64,000 nt of DNA from Suillus spraguei (GCA_016800925.1 JABCPU010000111.1:62001-126000); one strand, 5' to 3'. Shown: positions 33,437-46,275, counted from the first letter of the stretch. The notes: generated by a model from the letters alone, not told the origin. Numbers and translations are program-made.

Positions 33437-35752
33437 CTATGGCGTATCCCTAAAGCCCATCAGATACTGCATAATCTGGAAGGCAGCCTGAGATGCCGGT
33501 CTCTGCGTTAGAGTGCATTGGAGTCAAAAACTGCTGACTTACTACTGGCGCAAATTGTGGAACCCTGAAAAAGACATTTGAGAAGCGGGACGCTATGTAT
33601 CGCGGAGAGCTCACATATGTCCACTCAGGACTACTTCGTAATAAGTGAGTCCCCGTTCTGAATGCATTGTCCCGAAGGCACCCACACCATCAACAATGAA
33701 ACTGTCATGGACGATAGGCGTCTGGAATCCTTGCAATCCGTTCCCTTTCAATAAAATGAGTGGTTTTTGCACCCTAGCGCTTCTGCTCGCTCACAAGTCA
33801 TACTGCAAACAATTCCTGTTGATTGAAGGGATTCACGCAATGGTCAAGAACACACGTACTTTTGAATCACAATTCTGGTTCTAAGTCATCGAATCATGCA
33901 TTAGTGTACAGGAGAAGAACTCGTGGACGCAGGCATACCCATCAGAAATGAGAACAAAGTCGGCAAGACCATGCACGATGACGGTTCGCTTGTTCTTCTC
34001 GATAACATTCGGTAACACAGTGAAGGCAGGGGGTAAGCTACCGTCTCCGTTTGGGAAGACATTGACATTGGAACACTCCGTCCACTCTGTGTCATCAGGC
34101 GCGTGGATTGCATGCTTCACATCCTTGCGGTCAAAGTAGATCGGAGTTTGAGACTGTATGATTGAACCTCTGTGCCTGCGTAAACCAAAAGGTCGAGTGC
34201 ATCATTGAACTACTCACGGGGCGCCAAGCACATCCCATAGAACAGGATACTAGGATAGATAACGTTAACAGGCTAGTGAGTAGGATCCTCCCCGACTCAC
34301 AGTATCCCAGATGCGATAGATATTGAAGGCGGGGTTGATTATCAGCGCATTATTGAAAATATCGTCCCAGACATCACATCCCTCAGCCGCCTCCACAGAG
34401 TCCCCTGGCAGAGGAAGCAGGCCGGCTGGAGGGTATGTCACGTACTTGTCCATGTAGCCAGTGTAATTACACCTAGCGGCCTTCTTCTCGAGGTGATCCG
34501 TGAATGTTTTACTGGATTCAATTGGTGAGCAACCTGCAAACCTGGCTCGAGTGAAATAAACGGACTTAAAAGAGAAGAGACCAGCATATTTTTTAACGAA
34601 ATCTACCGCAGGGATTTGCTCTTGCACCACGTCCCATGATAGTGAAGCTATTCTCCGTAGATAAGCACTTGAGAGGACAGAGCGATTCAGAATGTTACTC
34701 ACGATCACTGATCCATACGCCTTGCAACGAGAGATCTAATAAAGTGGGGTTCTCGTAGATATAGTTCGCAATATCTTCAGTGGTCTTTCATATGTGTTCT
34801 CAGAAAAATAGGGACAGACTGACAAGGGACGTATGTTCCTGCGTACTGGTTACAATGAGTACGATGTCTGGACAGCCTTTCAGAAAAACTTACGCTTTCA
34901 CCCGTCAGATACAACTGCTTGCCTTTCAATTCCGAAAAGACCTCGAGGAACTGTTGCATGAAACCGACGAGTTGAGCAGCAACATCGTCCTCATTTTGTG
35001 CATTTGGAATGCCTTGAGAAAACCCCGTACCAACAGGTTGCTCAACCCAAAGGACGGAAGAGAGGTTAGTCCAGCTGTGTTCATTCACCGTCGGTTTGGC
35101 TTGGCCCAAGGACCAACTGAAAGGCTTCAAACTTCTCGGTGAAATGAGTTGTAGCACCAAATGAAAGGGGCTTACTCCATTCTCCTGCAGTAAACCTTCC
35201 AGGGAAGAGCAGCCAGGGCCTCCATTTGTCCTGGAGGAAGAGCAAGTCACATCAGTGGGAGGTTAACGCTGACCACTTCTAATCACACACCAAAAGATCA
35301 AATCATCGAGACTCCCTTCGGGTCCGGGAGGGAAAAACCAGAAAAAGAGCTATCATTCAAATCAGTGGAGAACATGTACGACTCATGATTGACATACCTG
35401 ACGCGTCTCATTAGGGCTGTTGCTTATGGGTAACAAACCTGCCCAGCTGGGACCAACATCGAAGTCGACCAAAGGGAGGGATGTACCATCGACATAAAAT
35501 TCTGCACGAACATATCAGACACTGGCGTTTACTGCATCCAGGAGCACTTCATCCACCTGAGGCCTTCGGGTTTGTGAAGGTAATGTTTTGAACACGCTTG
35601 CGCTCGACGTCCCCAGCTCCTTCCATCTCTACGGCCCAGTTGATTTGCAAATGCTGGGCTGCCCCCAGCTGGCGCTCCTTCAACGCATGCTTGGACATAA
35701 TACGGGCGCTAGCGGCAGTCACTGCTAGCAGAGCAACCGGAAGGCGCAACAT
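33437..35752 (-). CDS. S10 serine carboxypeptidase, copy B
   Basis: Start at 35752 (MLRLPVALLAVTAASARIMS, signal peptide), then VQNITFTNPKASGG, DVGPSWAGLLPISNSP, LFFWFFPPGPEGSLDDLIFW, TNGGPGCSSLEGLLQENG, WTNLSSVLWVEQPVGTG, LYLTGES joined to YAGTYVPYIANYIYENPTLL, CNYTGYMDKYVTYPPAGLLP, the catalytic-Asp exon RTVIVHGLADFVLISDGYA, and the His exon rebuilt as SGHM-VPQFAPV-AAFQIMQYLMGF-RDTP, stop at 33437-33439. Ser, Asp and His are all present. The intron after LLQENG lacks the acceptor used in copy A; here the stretch is in frame without stops (VSPFHLVLQLISPRSLKPFS), so it may now be retained as coding sequence, or splicing may use another site. Otherwise no lesion seen. Likely secreted acid carboxypeptidase. 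Confidence 0.83.
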
Positions 35753-36383
35753 TGTCGAGTAGTAAGCCTAGTAACCAGGTGTGGTAGGAAAACAGATATC
35801 GTTCAGAACCATGATATATAATAAGATCTTTTATGGTGCTTTTAATTGATCCGTGTGCGTTTTTCTATGACATGCTCATACAAGCATGGGAGGCTCCCGC
35901 GGAAGATAAGCACATGATAACCTAACAAGTAATGGGGTGGGCTTAGCAACGCCAGCTAGCTGGCTCAAGGGAGTCTGAATGAGGCGTCTGCTAGTTGGTT
36001 GACATAGTAGTACAACTTGATAATGGCAACATAGATGAGTCAGCGCAGTAGTACACATAGTAGGATTACTCAGGCTCTATGATATATATAGTCAATCCCT
36101 TGTTGCCATATTTAGTAGCTTATGGCTTCTTAAAGTTCTACTATAAAAGGGTATCAAATCGTCTTATACACGTTTTCTTCAATAATCTGTCCAAATTTAT
36201 TTGGGCCCTTGTGCAGCTCTCGCTTGGAGTTTTCGCTAGTTGTCCTCAGGGATAAGCCTCAGTATGTGTGCGCTCCTGGGCCAAGGTCGTGATACCGTCA
36301 ATCAGGGACCTTATGATATGAGGCCCAGTCTATTATATGACGACCCATGACCATGGTGAGCAGCAATATCATATTACACCACT
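35753..36383. other. intergenic: promoter of carboxypeptidase B and 3' side of PdxT
   Basis: 630 bp with TATA-like stretches (TATATA near 35816 and 36084) and no supported ORF. Confidence 0.45.
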
Positions 36384-37312
36384 TCACAAGAGGGTAGGCA
36401 AAACACAAGTTCGCACAAAATACTCGTGAAAACGATCGTCTTTTGTGAGCTCCGGGTGAAATGTGGTAAGCATATGTCGTCCCTGCCGTAATGCAACAAT
36501 ACTTTGAAAATCTTGTGGACCGGAGTCGCCTTCATCGTGTACCATCAGCTGCTGTGACTTTGGTACAAGGTTAATCGGCAAGCGAGCGATGATTTCTATT
36601 GGTGGGCTCTCGGTGGATGGATGTAATGCTAAAACAACCTTTTCAAGCAAAGTAATGAATACAACGATGCGTATGAGTGCAAAGCACGCACAGGAGCACG
36701 AATGAATACACCCATAAACGGAGTGGTTGAATCCCGCAGACCGTCTATTGAAAGAGGTGCCTCGAAAGACTCAACCTTAGCGAGACGGAGTCAACACAGG
36801 AAGAACCGTAAAATATAATATTCATACCTGTGAACCCCAACCATTCCGAGCAACAGTGACTGATATTCCACCGAGAAGTTCCTGGCCACCTTTTTTGGTG
36901 TTCTCCACTGCCTGTGCAAGAAGAATCGCACCAGCACAAGTTCCCCACACGGGCTTCTCCTGTAAAAACGTCCGTAGAGGCTCTAAAAGCCCAGCGAGCT
37001 CAGCGAGCAGTGCAATAGTGGTGGATTCTATCAGATGATATGAGTGTGTGTGTTTAGGTAAATAACACCTGTCTTACCCCCTCCCGGGATTATCAGAGCA
37101 CCACACGCTGAAAGATCTTCTGCAGTTCGAACAAGAACAACCGTGATTTTCTTCTGACATGAGATCTTTTGCAGGGCAGTTTGATGTTCTGCGAAAGCTC
37201 CTTGAAGAGCTGTATTCCGCAGGTGAAACAATTTATATACTATACCAGCGCACATATCGTACTCACCTAGTATGCCGATGGTAACTTTGTTGCTGACCTG
37301 GACGTGGGTCAT
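36384..37312 (-). CDS. SNO1: pyridoxal 5'-phosphate synthase glutaminase subunit (PdxT/SNO)
   Basis: Five exons join in phase: 37312-37267, 37209-37078, 37027-36828, 36775-36692, 36638-36384; 238 residues. Start [20 protein letters not shown] is diagnostic. It continues with [17 protein letters not shown], the nucleophile loop [13 protein letters not shown] (Cys), [14 protein letters not shown], and the His/Glu pair in [18 protein letters not shown]. The protein hydrolyses glutamine and passes ammonia to the PdxS/SNZ synthase subunit for vitamin B6 synthesis; it works in a cytosolic complex. No PdxS/SNZ gene lies in the window. It diverges from the HRP1-like gene across 244 bp. The symbol follows the yeast naming of this family. 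Confidence 0.95.
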
Positions 37313-37556
37313 GATGAGAAAGAGAGGTACTGGAGCGATCTGTTACACACGTCACAGAACTCACGGAAACAGATTGGCAGGTTCCAGGCGGAATAATGCG
37401 GATCGAGTCGGTTAGCACATGCGATCATTGAGGAGGAGAAAAATTGGCGGTTGGCCGACGGCCCGCGCGGCGGAGAGCGTGGGACTTTTTTAGGCATAAG
37501 TGATGACGCGATGACTAAGACCCGAGCACTTTTTCACTCTCACCGCAACCACCATC
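37313..37556. promoter_or_regulatory. divergent promoter region between PdxT/SNO and HRP1-like genes
   Basis: 244 bp separate the two start codons, so the genes must share or abut their control regions. A C/T-rich stretch (CTTTTTCACTCTCACCGC) immediately precedes the HRP1-like ATG, as is common at fungal transcription starts. No specific binding site identified. Confidence 0.55.
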
Positions 37557-39628
37557 ATGTCCGAGCTTGACGCTGACCTTTATGGCGGTATATATTTTCA
37601 ACGCTTGCAATTTGTCCAGTTTTTGACTTAGCACGTTCCTAGACCTCTACGGCAACGACGAGTCTGAATTTCCAACTTCAGCAGAAAACGGCGACCAATC
37701 TAAACTAGAAGAGTCTCTTCTATCGGAAGCGCCCCCTCAAGCACATCCTGCTTCCACTGTGAAACTTCCCCCGCAGTCAATATCAAAACAGCCTTTACCG
37801 GTCGTACCGGCCGCCGCCATCAAGGCACCTGTAACAGAGACCTATCCAGTACAAACTTACGAAGAATACGCGTCAACTAACAACCAATCTGGACCTCCTG
37901 CCTATGCTGCCCCCGTTACACAGCAAATACCAACTTACCAGCAACCGCAGTCCGATTATGCATCAGACTTGGGTCAACATGAAGGTGTGGGTAGTTACGA
38001 ACGCCAACATAGCCACGAGAGAAGTGTGCGCCCCTCAGAGATGAAGGATGAAGGGTGAGTTGCATAGGACAGTTCTACTGACTTGCTACGAAAATTTGGG
38101 TCATGCATTTTTGCTGGGAAATATTGGATCTTAGTCGTTGACGGTCAATAATGCCGACGTAGTTGTTCGGTCATCGTCACGCCTAGCTACTCAGCTATGT
38201 TGACTAGGACGACTAGTCTAGCTCTAGCATATTCGCGTTCTCTACCTCCAGTCTAAGCTAGGCTAGCCATAACGCGAACAGACAGTAGCGTCTTTCCTTT
38301 TCTCCTCTGTCATAACACCTCCTGTCTCTAAAGAAACTAATAACGAGTCTTGCTTTTCATATCGTACGCTCAATTACCGACGTCCGAACGTATTCCTCGT
38401 ATCTTCGACCGCGCGTGCGACACTATCTATAGCAAGATGTTCATTGGCGGTCTCAACTGGGACACAACCGATGGTACTTACATCATTATTACTTGCTCTG
38501 TACCGTTCGGTAGTACTAAAATAAGGTCGTTCGCGGCAGAGTCCCTCAGGAATTACTTTTCCCAGTTCGGTAAAGTAGATGCATGTACGATCATGCGCGA
38601 TGCTGCTGGCCGGTCGAGATGCTTCGCCTTTTTGACCTTTGAGGACCCCGCAAGCGTTAATGCGGTGATGGTGCGGGAGCACTTCCTAGATGGCAAGATT
38701 GTACGTACAATGTTGTATCTAGCATTGGAGTCTATTTACCGGTTATCCAAGATTGATCCAAAGAGAGCAATACCTAGACAAGAGCACCAACGTGCTACAA
38801 AATTGTTCATAGGCGGTCTTGCGGGAAGTGTGACATCCGAGTCGATGCGAGACTTTTTCTCGCAGTTTGGCAAGGTCATTGATTCGACCGTCATGTTAGA
38901 CCGTGAGACTGGGCGAAGTAAGGGCTTTGGATTTGTTTCATTCGAAGACACAAATGTCCAGCCCTTCCTGGGCTTTGGCAACCTAGAGATCGATGGGAAA
39001 TTGGTATGTTACGCACGTGCTATATCTATAAGTAGATTCATTCATTTACGCACTTTGTTTTAAGATTGATGTGAAGCTGGCGCAACCACGTTATCAGCGC
39101 GACAATTTCAATGAGGACGGCGGTCAGCAGCAGTACACCAATAAGGGCGGAAATTTCAATGCGGCAGCTAACCCTATGCCTGCGGCTCCCTCGGGTAACA
39201 CTCCATTTGATCCCCAGGCTCTTGCTGCTTTGTACACCCGCATGTTCCAGATGGCGGGTGGAGGGGGTATGATGGCAGGTATGGGTATGGGTATGAATCC
39301 GGGCATGACCCCGGGCATAAATCCAGGCATGATGGGTGGTATGGGTGGTTACGGTGGCGCAGGCATGGGCATGGGCAGAGGTAGCATGGGAAGCCCCGCA
39401 ATGGCAGGCGGTATGGGTGGAGGACCAGGAATGAGTAGTGGAATGGGGCGAGGGGGACAGAGTATGGGAGGCGGTGGTACACCTACAGGGCCTGCTAGCC
39501 TAGGTCCGAATGTCCCACGTGGCCCACGAGGAGCGCAAGGTGGTCCGGGCGGTCCTGGTGGTCTTGGCGTTGGACCACAACGCGCCGGACAACGAGGGCA
39601 GCACAGCTACCATCCCTACGCGCGCTAG
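37557..39628 (+). CDS. HRP1/Nab4-like RNA-binding protein (two RRMs)
   Basis: Six exons joined in phase: 37557-37587, 37643-38054, 38433-38473, 38540-38700, 38752-39003, 39065-39628; 486 residues. Residues 1-~150 are acidic then Pro/Gln-rich (MSELDADLYGDLYGNDESEF). RRM1 has RNP2 KMFIGGLNW and RNP1 SRCFAFLTF (Cys where Gly is usual); RRM2 has KLFIGGLAG and KGFGFVSF, followed by NLEIDGKLIDVKLAQPR. The last ~185 residues are Met/Gly/Pro-rich (MGMGMNPGM, GGPGGPGGLG), ending HSYHPYAR. This matches fungal HRP1 (cleavage factor IB / hnRNP), which binds UA-rich mRNA signals in 3'-end formation and shuttles from the nucleus. Intron 2 is 378 bp, far longer than the others. Confidence 0.9.
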
Positions 39629-40096
39629 TTCTCATGACATCGATGGATTTGCATTGCAACTAACTTATCAATTCAAAAGCTGGTCCGTGTACGCATGAAG
39701 ATGGACCTTTCATATGCATTTATACGCAGTAGTTTTGTTCGTCATTTTCGCTTCTTGTAAGTACAGTTCCTGTAGTATGTTCAGAAACCGTATGGAATGA
39801 ATTCTGCTGCGTGAACACCATAGCCAGTAGACTAGTATTATATGAATCATCCGATCTGGAGGTACCTGGGGTCCATTTCCGTCTACAAACAGATAACAAC
39901 AACTCGAGGTTGAACGTTGATGTAATAAATGAAGAACTAATTCCGCTAGATCTGTTGATATTCTCGGAGCTGAAACGTTAACATCTCACGAATTTCTCTA
40001 GCTATCAGTTTTACAGGATTCTCCGATTAAAAAGCACAAACACTTGCAAAGTCTCAATACAACTCGAACCGTAGGCAGGGGGCCCTATACTCTCAA
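39629..40096. other. intergenic between HRP1-like and Ist2-like genes
   Basis: 468 bp; 3' UTR of the first gene and promoter of the second. No ORF or repeat recognised. Confidence 0.5.
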
Positions 40097-42471
40097 ATGC
40101 CTCCTCATGTGGACGTAGTCATAGTTTTCCGTGCTATACGGAAAGGAGCCAGCCTTTCTAAAGAGCAAGCGCGCCAAAATGCTGTCAAGGCAGAAAAGCA
40201 GTACTCCAAGCTCATCAACACGCTCACCCGAGCAGGCCTCCAGGCTGTTGGGAGGCGTGGAGAGAGCCAGGGCCAATTACTCGTGATGGTGACTTGCCCG
40301 CAAAAGGTGCTTGCGAATCTTATCCATTGTGAACGGTGAGTCTTGCAATGAATTCACTCTTCACATCCTTATACATGTCAGACATTCGGACTTTTTGTAC
40401 GGTCTTCCCATGTCCAAGTTACCGTCCACAGACGACTTTGAATCAGGCCCACTATCTCCCGCCGACCGTATCCGTTTGATTCACGGATTCATCACCGCCA
40501 CTCCTGAAGATGGAGGCTTGGGTATTATTTCAGGGAGAAAAGAGTGGGATCTCGTGGAGTCTGTAATGGCGCTTCACGATCACGACTTCAATGATGACTG
40601 GATACACCTATGGACCCATCACCGAATTGCGAGCGTGGAGCTCGAAAAAATTCGAGACCAGGTCCGTTTCGGTTCTTTCCCCCCCGTTTACATCATTATA
40701 ACGATATTGTCCTAGTTTGGGGATTCTGTTGCGCTCTATTTTTTCTTCCTTACAGCATACACGCGGGCTCTCATATTTCCCGCGGCACTTGGCACTATAT
40801 ATTATCTCTGCGGGAAGCCTTATTCTGCTTCATACTCCACTTTACTCCTGTTGTGGTCGATTGGGTTCGTCGAATGGTGGACGCTGCAGGAGCGTATCCT
40901 ATCAATCAGATGGTGCACTCGTGGTTCATGGCGTGTGGAAAAGCGGAGGGCTGATTATATCCCGAGCTTCCCCTGGTGGAAGCAGGAGATGCGTATGATG
41001 GCTGGCCTACCAGTCATATTACTCTTTGCGACTATTCTTGCGGTTATAATGACAGGCATATTCGTCTTGGAAGCTTTTGTGACGGAGCTTTACAAGGGCC
41101 CCGGTCACACATATGTGGTAAGCTCACTTATGCTTGCTGCTTTACCACCCTTCTGAGAATTGTTCGTTTAAGGCTTTTGGCCCATCGATACTTTTCTCAC
41201 TCCTTGTTCCCCGGTTACTCGCAATGTACCAGAAACATGCCACGAACTTCACGAATTGGGAAAATCACGAGCATCAGTCGAGTCATAGTTGGTCTCTTTC
41301 ATTGAAGGTCTTCACACTCTCGGCGGTGAATGCTTATCTCGGCCTTGCGCTATCCGCATTTATCTACGTCCCTTTCGGCGAAAGTGTCATGCACTTTGTC
41401 CAGTCCCACTTGTTCACAGATGGTCGTCGTGCATTGGCCTTGCTGAACAAGTTCAATATCAATTTCAATGCCACGTCTCCTTTTGCTGCTAAAGTTGGTG
41501 GTGGAAGAAAAATCAGTTCGGTCGGGAGTTTATGGGAATGGGATAGGAGGAACGCGCGAAGTAAGCTGAATTCGTCGAGGCTTGAGGAGCAGATGTTCGC
41601 CTTTTCGGTCACGAACCAAGTGGTGGATACCTTCTCAGCCATTGGGCTGCCGTACATCCTCCGTGCCGTGGACTCATTCCGCAGTGGGAAAGGTTTTCGG
41701 AATATCAATGGAAAGATACATGGGAAGAAAAAGCGGGTAGCGTTTGATGACGAACCTGTGGGGCATGATGCACACGGTAGAGTGGAGCGCGAGTTCCTCG
41801 AGCGCATTCGGAGCGAAGTGGTGCTGCCAGAGTATGATGTGTTCACGGACTACAGCGAGATGGTGACACAATTTGGCTATGTCGCTCTTTGGTCGACAAT
41901 ATGGCCACTTGCACCGGCGATGGCACTCTTCAATAACTACATTGAAGCGCGCTCTGATGCGTTTAAAATCGCAGTGCACACCCGACGACCGATACCTATT
42001 CGAACAGATACGATAGGGCCGTGGCTCGAGTCTCTATCGTTTCTAACATGGTTGTCGGCCCTCACGAACTCTTCGCTGGTGTATCTCTTCCGTCCTCCTA
42101 ATCAACAGGAGTATGAGATGGGGACCGTGATGAATGCGAATGCGACTGGCGAGTCGCAGAATCGACTTAGTCTCGCTGCAACCCGGGAACTTTTGGTGTC
42201 CGCTCTGTTGATCGCGATGTTAGCGTCCCATGGCTATCTCATAATGCGCGCCGCCGTCCGACATATCTTGAACCGTGCCATATGGATGGGAAGCAGGGAG
42301 AAGAAGGAGGCAGAACGTGTGGAGCGGGAGATGAAGGATCAATATTTGAGTAGCCTCGGGCCGTGCACACCAGGTGAAAATGTGACGTTCGAGATGATGG
42401 GCGAGTGGGCCACCTTCTGGACAACAGACGAGGGGATGGATGATATAAGGTTGATGCTGAAAGATGTTTGA
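40097..42471 (+). CDS. Ist2-like anoctamin (TMEM16) membrane protein
   Basis: Four exons, 40097-40335, 40382-40661, 40716-41117 and 41173-42471, join in phase to 739 residues. The N-terminal cytosolic region (VDVVIVFRAIRKGASLSKEQ, ADRIRLIHGFITATPEDGGL) precedes the anoctamin domain: YFFFLTAYTRALIFPAALG, FVEWWTLQERILSIRWCTRG, PVILLFATILAVIMTGIFVL, NYIEARSDAFKI and a hydrophobic segment near the end (LLVSALLIAMLASHGYLIMR). Several membrane helices are evident. Fungal anoctamin/Ist2 proteins are lipid scramblase-fold ER proteins that tether ER to plasma membrane; the tail is short, without the long basic Ist2 extension of yeast. Start chosen at the first ATG of the frame. Confidence 0.9.
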
Positions 42472-43649
42472 GTCGCAGGATTGTGGATCGAGGCATTATA
42501 ATTATGCACCGAGTGAAAATCGACAAGAAGCGAGTCGATATGTGGCAGGTTGGCAACACACTGGGTCTAGATTTGATATTTATAGCTACTGAGTACTGAT
42601 CCATTGAGATGATCAACAGAGTCGTTTTGTGCATAGTGCAAATATCTTTGCGAAAGTTCAAAAATGCATGTATGTCAGACTTTGTTATCTTTGAACTTTT
42701 GACAAAGTTTGCATATATATGCGTGTGTTATGCTTGTATGTGTGCCTTGTACCCACTGGGGCGATGAAGCAACGTGCATTCTTCCGATTCGGTACCTGCC
42801 CTTAGCTTCCCATAGCATCATACATCCCACATCTTGCAGGAAGTAGCACCTTCTAGGCCCTTTCACCTTGTGAGCTTACTACTGTGTGGACACATCGTCA
42901 TGCTCCGTTGATTCACGGTTGGTTGCTGCCCTGTATACTGATACTCTCCTCCTTTTTAATGCTCATCTTACACCCCGGGTCGACTGGTATTCTCAGTTCA
43001 TTCTTCTCGCTGTAGCCCAGGTCTCACACGCCCATTTACAACACGATAATACTCACTATGATTTGATTCGTGATGAAGATGATGTCCTTCATCTATCCAA
43101 TTCGCAACCATTGGCCACAGGACAGTTCATAGCTAGAGAGAATGGACTCAGGTGGCCGATTGTGTTATTTGCTTGTAGATCAGCTTCGAGGACATTCCGC
43201 GGGTGTACTGACGTCAGATTCACATTCTTGGATTTAAACAAGAATTCCGGTCTCGCTGACACTCGCCCTGCGCACTGATGGTAGCGCTAGCGACTCTGGT
43301 GTTGAGCTTGAAAAACTTAATCGTGTGTTATAGAAATGCCTGTAGATCCACTTGGCTATTCCCTCCAATTATATCTTTGTGCGGCGTCCGTATTAGTGAA
43401 CGTTACTATGCAGAGGAGATGCGCAGCGGAAATAAGCCCACCAGTAGGTGGCGTTTGCACAGTTGCTACACTTTCGGGGGTAGTGTTATGGGCGTCGATG
43501 CGGCAGCAGGCGTTCTTCTCGCTTTCTTACGGCCTTGTTTGTGCCGCTGAGCAATAAAATCAAATAATTGAACGGCGATGTAGTATACCAGAAGTAAACA
43601 TACCTGTTTATCTTTTGCAACAACTTCAACAATATAATGACCACGACAG
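42472..43649. other. intergenic, no supported gene
   Basis: Includes open frames up to 130 codons (42886-43278) and 90 codons (43278-43550) that show no family resemblance or splice context. I leave them uncalled. Confidence 0.35.
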
Positions 43650-43965
43650 GAAAAGGCAGTTCATGTTGCATCCGCGCTCAGTCTGCCAGGTCCTGCATTT
43701 CGTTCCTGACTACGAAAACCTTTGAGATCGTTGCCTTATGTGCATTGATGGAGACCTTGAATAAGCGCAGTTGTGTTCTGATGACAGGCATTTCTCAATG
43801 AAAATATGATTGGGATGTGTAGAAGCAACAAGGTAAGCGCTTGACTCGGAGCTCTCGTGATAGCGGTGAACGTGACATATAGTCCATCAGACTTTGGCGG
43901 TAAGATGGTGGGGCTCGTCCAACCCGACCCAACTGCCCGCGATACGGAAGGAAGGAAGTGTCTAT
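43650..43965. repeat. carboxypeptidase 3'-flank repeat (copy 3)
   Basis: Diverged version of 19391-19733: shared pieces include GATGACAGGCAT, GAGCTCTCGTGA and a TCCATGACTATGGAAG-like region. It supports duplication of the carboxypeptidase together with its flank. Confidence 0.55.
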
Positions 43966-46275
43966 CTAGGGCGTGTCCCTAAAGCCCATCAGGTACTGCA
44001 TGATCTGGAATGCGGCCTGGAATTATCCGGTTTCTGCGTTAGGGCGCGCCTGCACATCAGCATTATCAACTTACTACTGGCGCAAACTGCGGAACCCTAC
44101 AGGAGGCATTAGAAACAAGACCCTGTGTATTGCGGTGAACTTACATATGTCCACTCAAGACTACTTCGTAATAAGTGAGTCCCCGTTCTGAGTGCATTGT
44201 CCCATAGGCACCCACGCCATCGACAATGAAGCTGTCGCTAGCGATAGGCGTCTGGAATCCTTGCAAACCATTCCCTTAGGTTATAATAAGTGATTAATAG
44301 CGTACATCAAACATTGCTAGTCACACACAGGTCATGCTACAGATGATTCCTGTTAATTGATATATGTCACAGCGAAGAACGCACCTACTTCTGAATGGCA
44401 ATTCTGGTTCTGAATAATCGGACCATGCATCAAAATATACGAAAATCAAGGGTCGAAAACGAAATCATACCCATTAGCAATGAGAATGAAGTCGGCGAGA
44501 CCATGCACAATAACGGTCCGCTGGTTCTTCTCGATAACATTCGGTAGCACAGTGAATGCGGGAGGCAAGCTGCTGTCTCCATTGGGGAAGACATTGATAT
44601 TGGAGCATTCCAACCACTGAGTGTCAATGGGCGCATGGATAGCTTCCTTTACATCCAATCGGTTGAAGTAGATCGGAGTCTGTGTCTGATCGAATGAACC
44701 CCTAGGTCTCCGTCAGCCAGTTGCATTGAGTCGATAATTGAATGGCCTACGGGAAACCTAGGACATCCCACAAAATCGGATACTTGAGTGGGGAATAAGT
44801 TAATATAGCTCCCATCAAAATCCTCTTCGACTCACAGTGTCCCAGATGCGATAGATATCGAAAGCGGGGTTGATGATCAGCGCATTATTGAAAACGTCAG
44901 ACCATATATCGCAGCCATCGGTGGGCTCAGTAGAACCTCCAGGCAGGGGAAGAAGACCTGTTGGAGGATATGTGACGTACTTATCTATGTAACCAGTGTA
45001 ATTGCATGTCATGGCCTTCTTATCGAGATGGTTCATGAACGTCTGACTGGATCCTATTGGTTAGAAACCTGCATACTAGGCCCAAGTGAAATGAACGGAC
45101 TTAAAAGAGAAAAGACCAGCATATTTTTTTACAAAGTCTCCTACAGGGATTTCCTGTTGCACTATATCCCACGAGATTAAGGCTGAGCTTCACGTATAAG
45201 CCCTTGAGAAGAGACAGAGCAAGTCAAAATGTTACTTACGATCACTGATCCAAATTCCCTGCAATGAGAGGTCTAACAGAGTGGGATTCTCGTAGATATA
45301 GTTGGCGATATCTTCAATGTTCGTCAATATTTGAATCACGCTCAAAGGAAATGACTTCTGACTCACAAGGCACGTATGTTCCAGCGTACTAAACACAGTC
45401 AATAGTGTTTTATCAGACTTTCCGAGAACTTACACTTTCACCCGTTAAATACAGCTTTTTACCTTGAGTTCCGAAAAAACCTCAAGAAACTGCTGCATGA
45501 AGCCGACGAGTTGACTAGCGACATCATCCTCGTTCTGTGCGTCTGGGATGCCTTGAGAAAATCCCGTTCCAACAGGTTGCTCCACCCAAAGGACGGAAGA
45601 GAGGTTGGTCCACTCTGTTGATTCACTGTTGGTTTGGCTTGACCCCAAGACCAGCTGAGCGGCTTCAAACTTCATTAAACGAGTCTTGACATCAAAAAAG
45701 ATAATGCTTACACCATTCTCTTGCAGCAGACCTTTGAGGGAGGAGCAGCCAGGGCCGCCGTTCGTCCTTTAAGTAGAACATGTCAGATCAGGAGCGAAGA
45801 GCACACCGCTTCTGATGACGCACCAAAAAATCAAATCATCAAGACTCCCTTGGGGGCCAGGAGGAAAAAACCAGAAAAAGAGCTTATGTCCTTGATGTCA
45901 GCAAAGGGCGTGGATAGACTACTCACGTACACACCTGACGCGTCTCGTTGGGACTGTTGCTGATGGGTAGAAGACCTGCCCAGCTAGGACCAACGTCGAA
46001 TTCAACAAGAGGAAGGGAACTGCCATCGACATAAAAGTCTGGATGAAGAAGGATCAGACGTGTGAGATATTTACTTCTACCATTTCAGTCACCTGAGGCT
46101 TTGGGGTTCGTGAATGTGATATTCTGAACACCACTGCGCTTTACACTCTGAGGGCCACTTGTCTTCCAACGCTTTGCTGCCTCAAGTTGGCGTTCACGAA
46201 TGTCGTGCTTGGTCATCGTACGAGCACTGGCGGCGACCACTGCAACCAGAGCCGCAAATACGAAAGAAGACGCAT
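43966..46275 (-). pseudogene. S10 serine carboxypeptidase, copy C, probably inactive
   Basis: Same exon plan as A and B and an intact C-terminal end (SGHM-VPQFAPV-AAFQIMQYLMGF-RDTP, stop at 43966-43968). It also keeps RTVIVHGLADFILIANGYDF and YLMGF-type motifs. Relative to A there are single-base losses: one in the signal-peptide codons just after the ATG at 46273-46275, so that ATG no longer reads into ALVAVVAASARTMTK (no in-frame ATG before the internal Met was found); one in the WTNLSS exon, where AGCTGG is AGTGG; and one at ELKGK (ACCCTTGAG is ACCTTGAG), before the catalytic Ser. The second could be offset by a shifted splice site. Sequencing error in homopolymers cannot be excluded. Confidence 0.7.

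Noticed and set aside
42886..43278. 130-codon open frame downstream of the anoctamin gene
   Set aside because: No family resemblance, no splice context, and composition like noncoding DNA.
33437..46275. A biosynthetic gene cluster around the carboxypeptidases, transporter and PdxT
   Set aside because: No synthase, terpene cyclase or tailoring enzymes; the neighbours are unrelated housekeeping genes.
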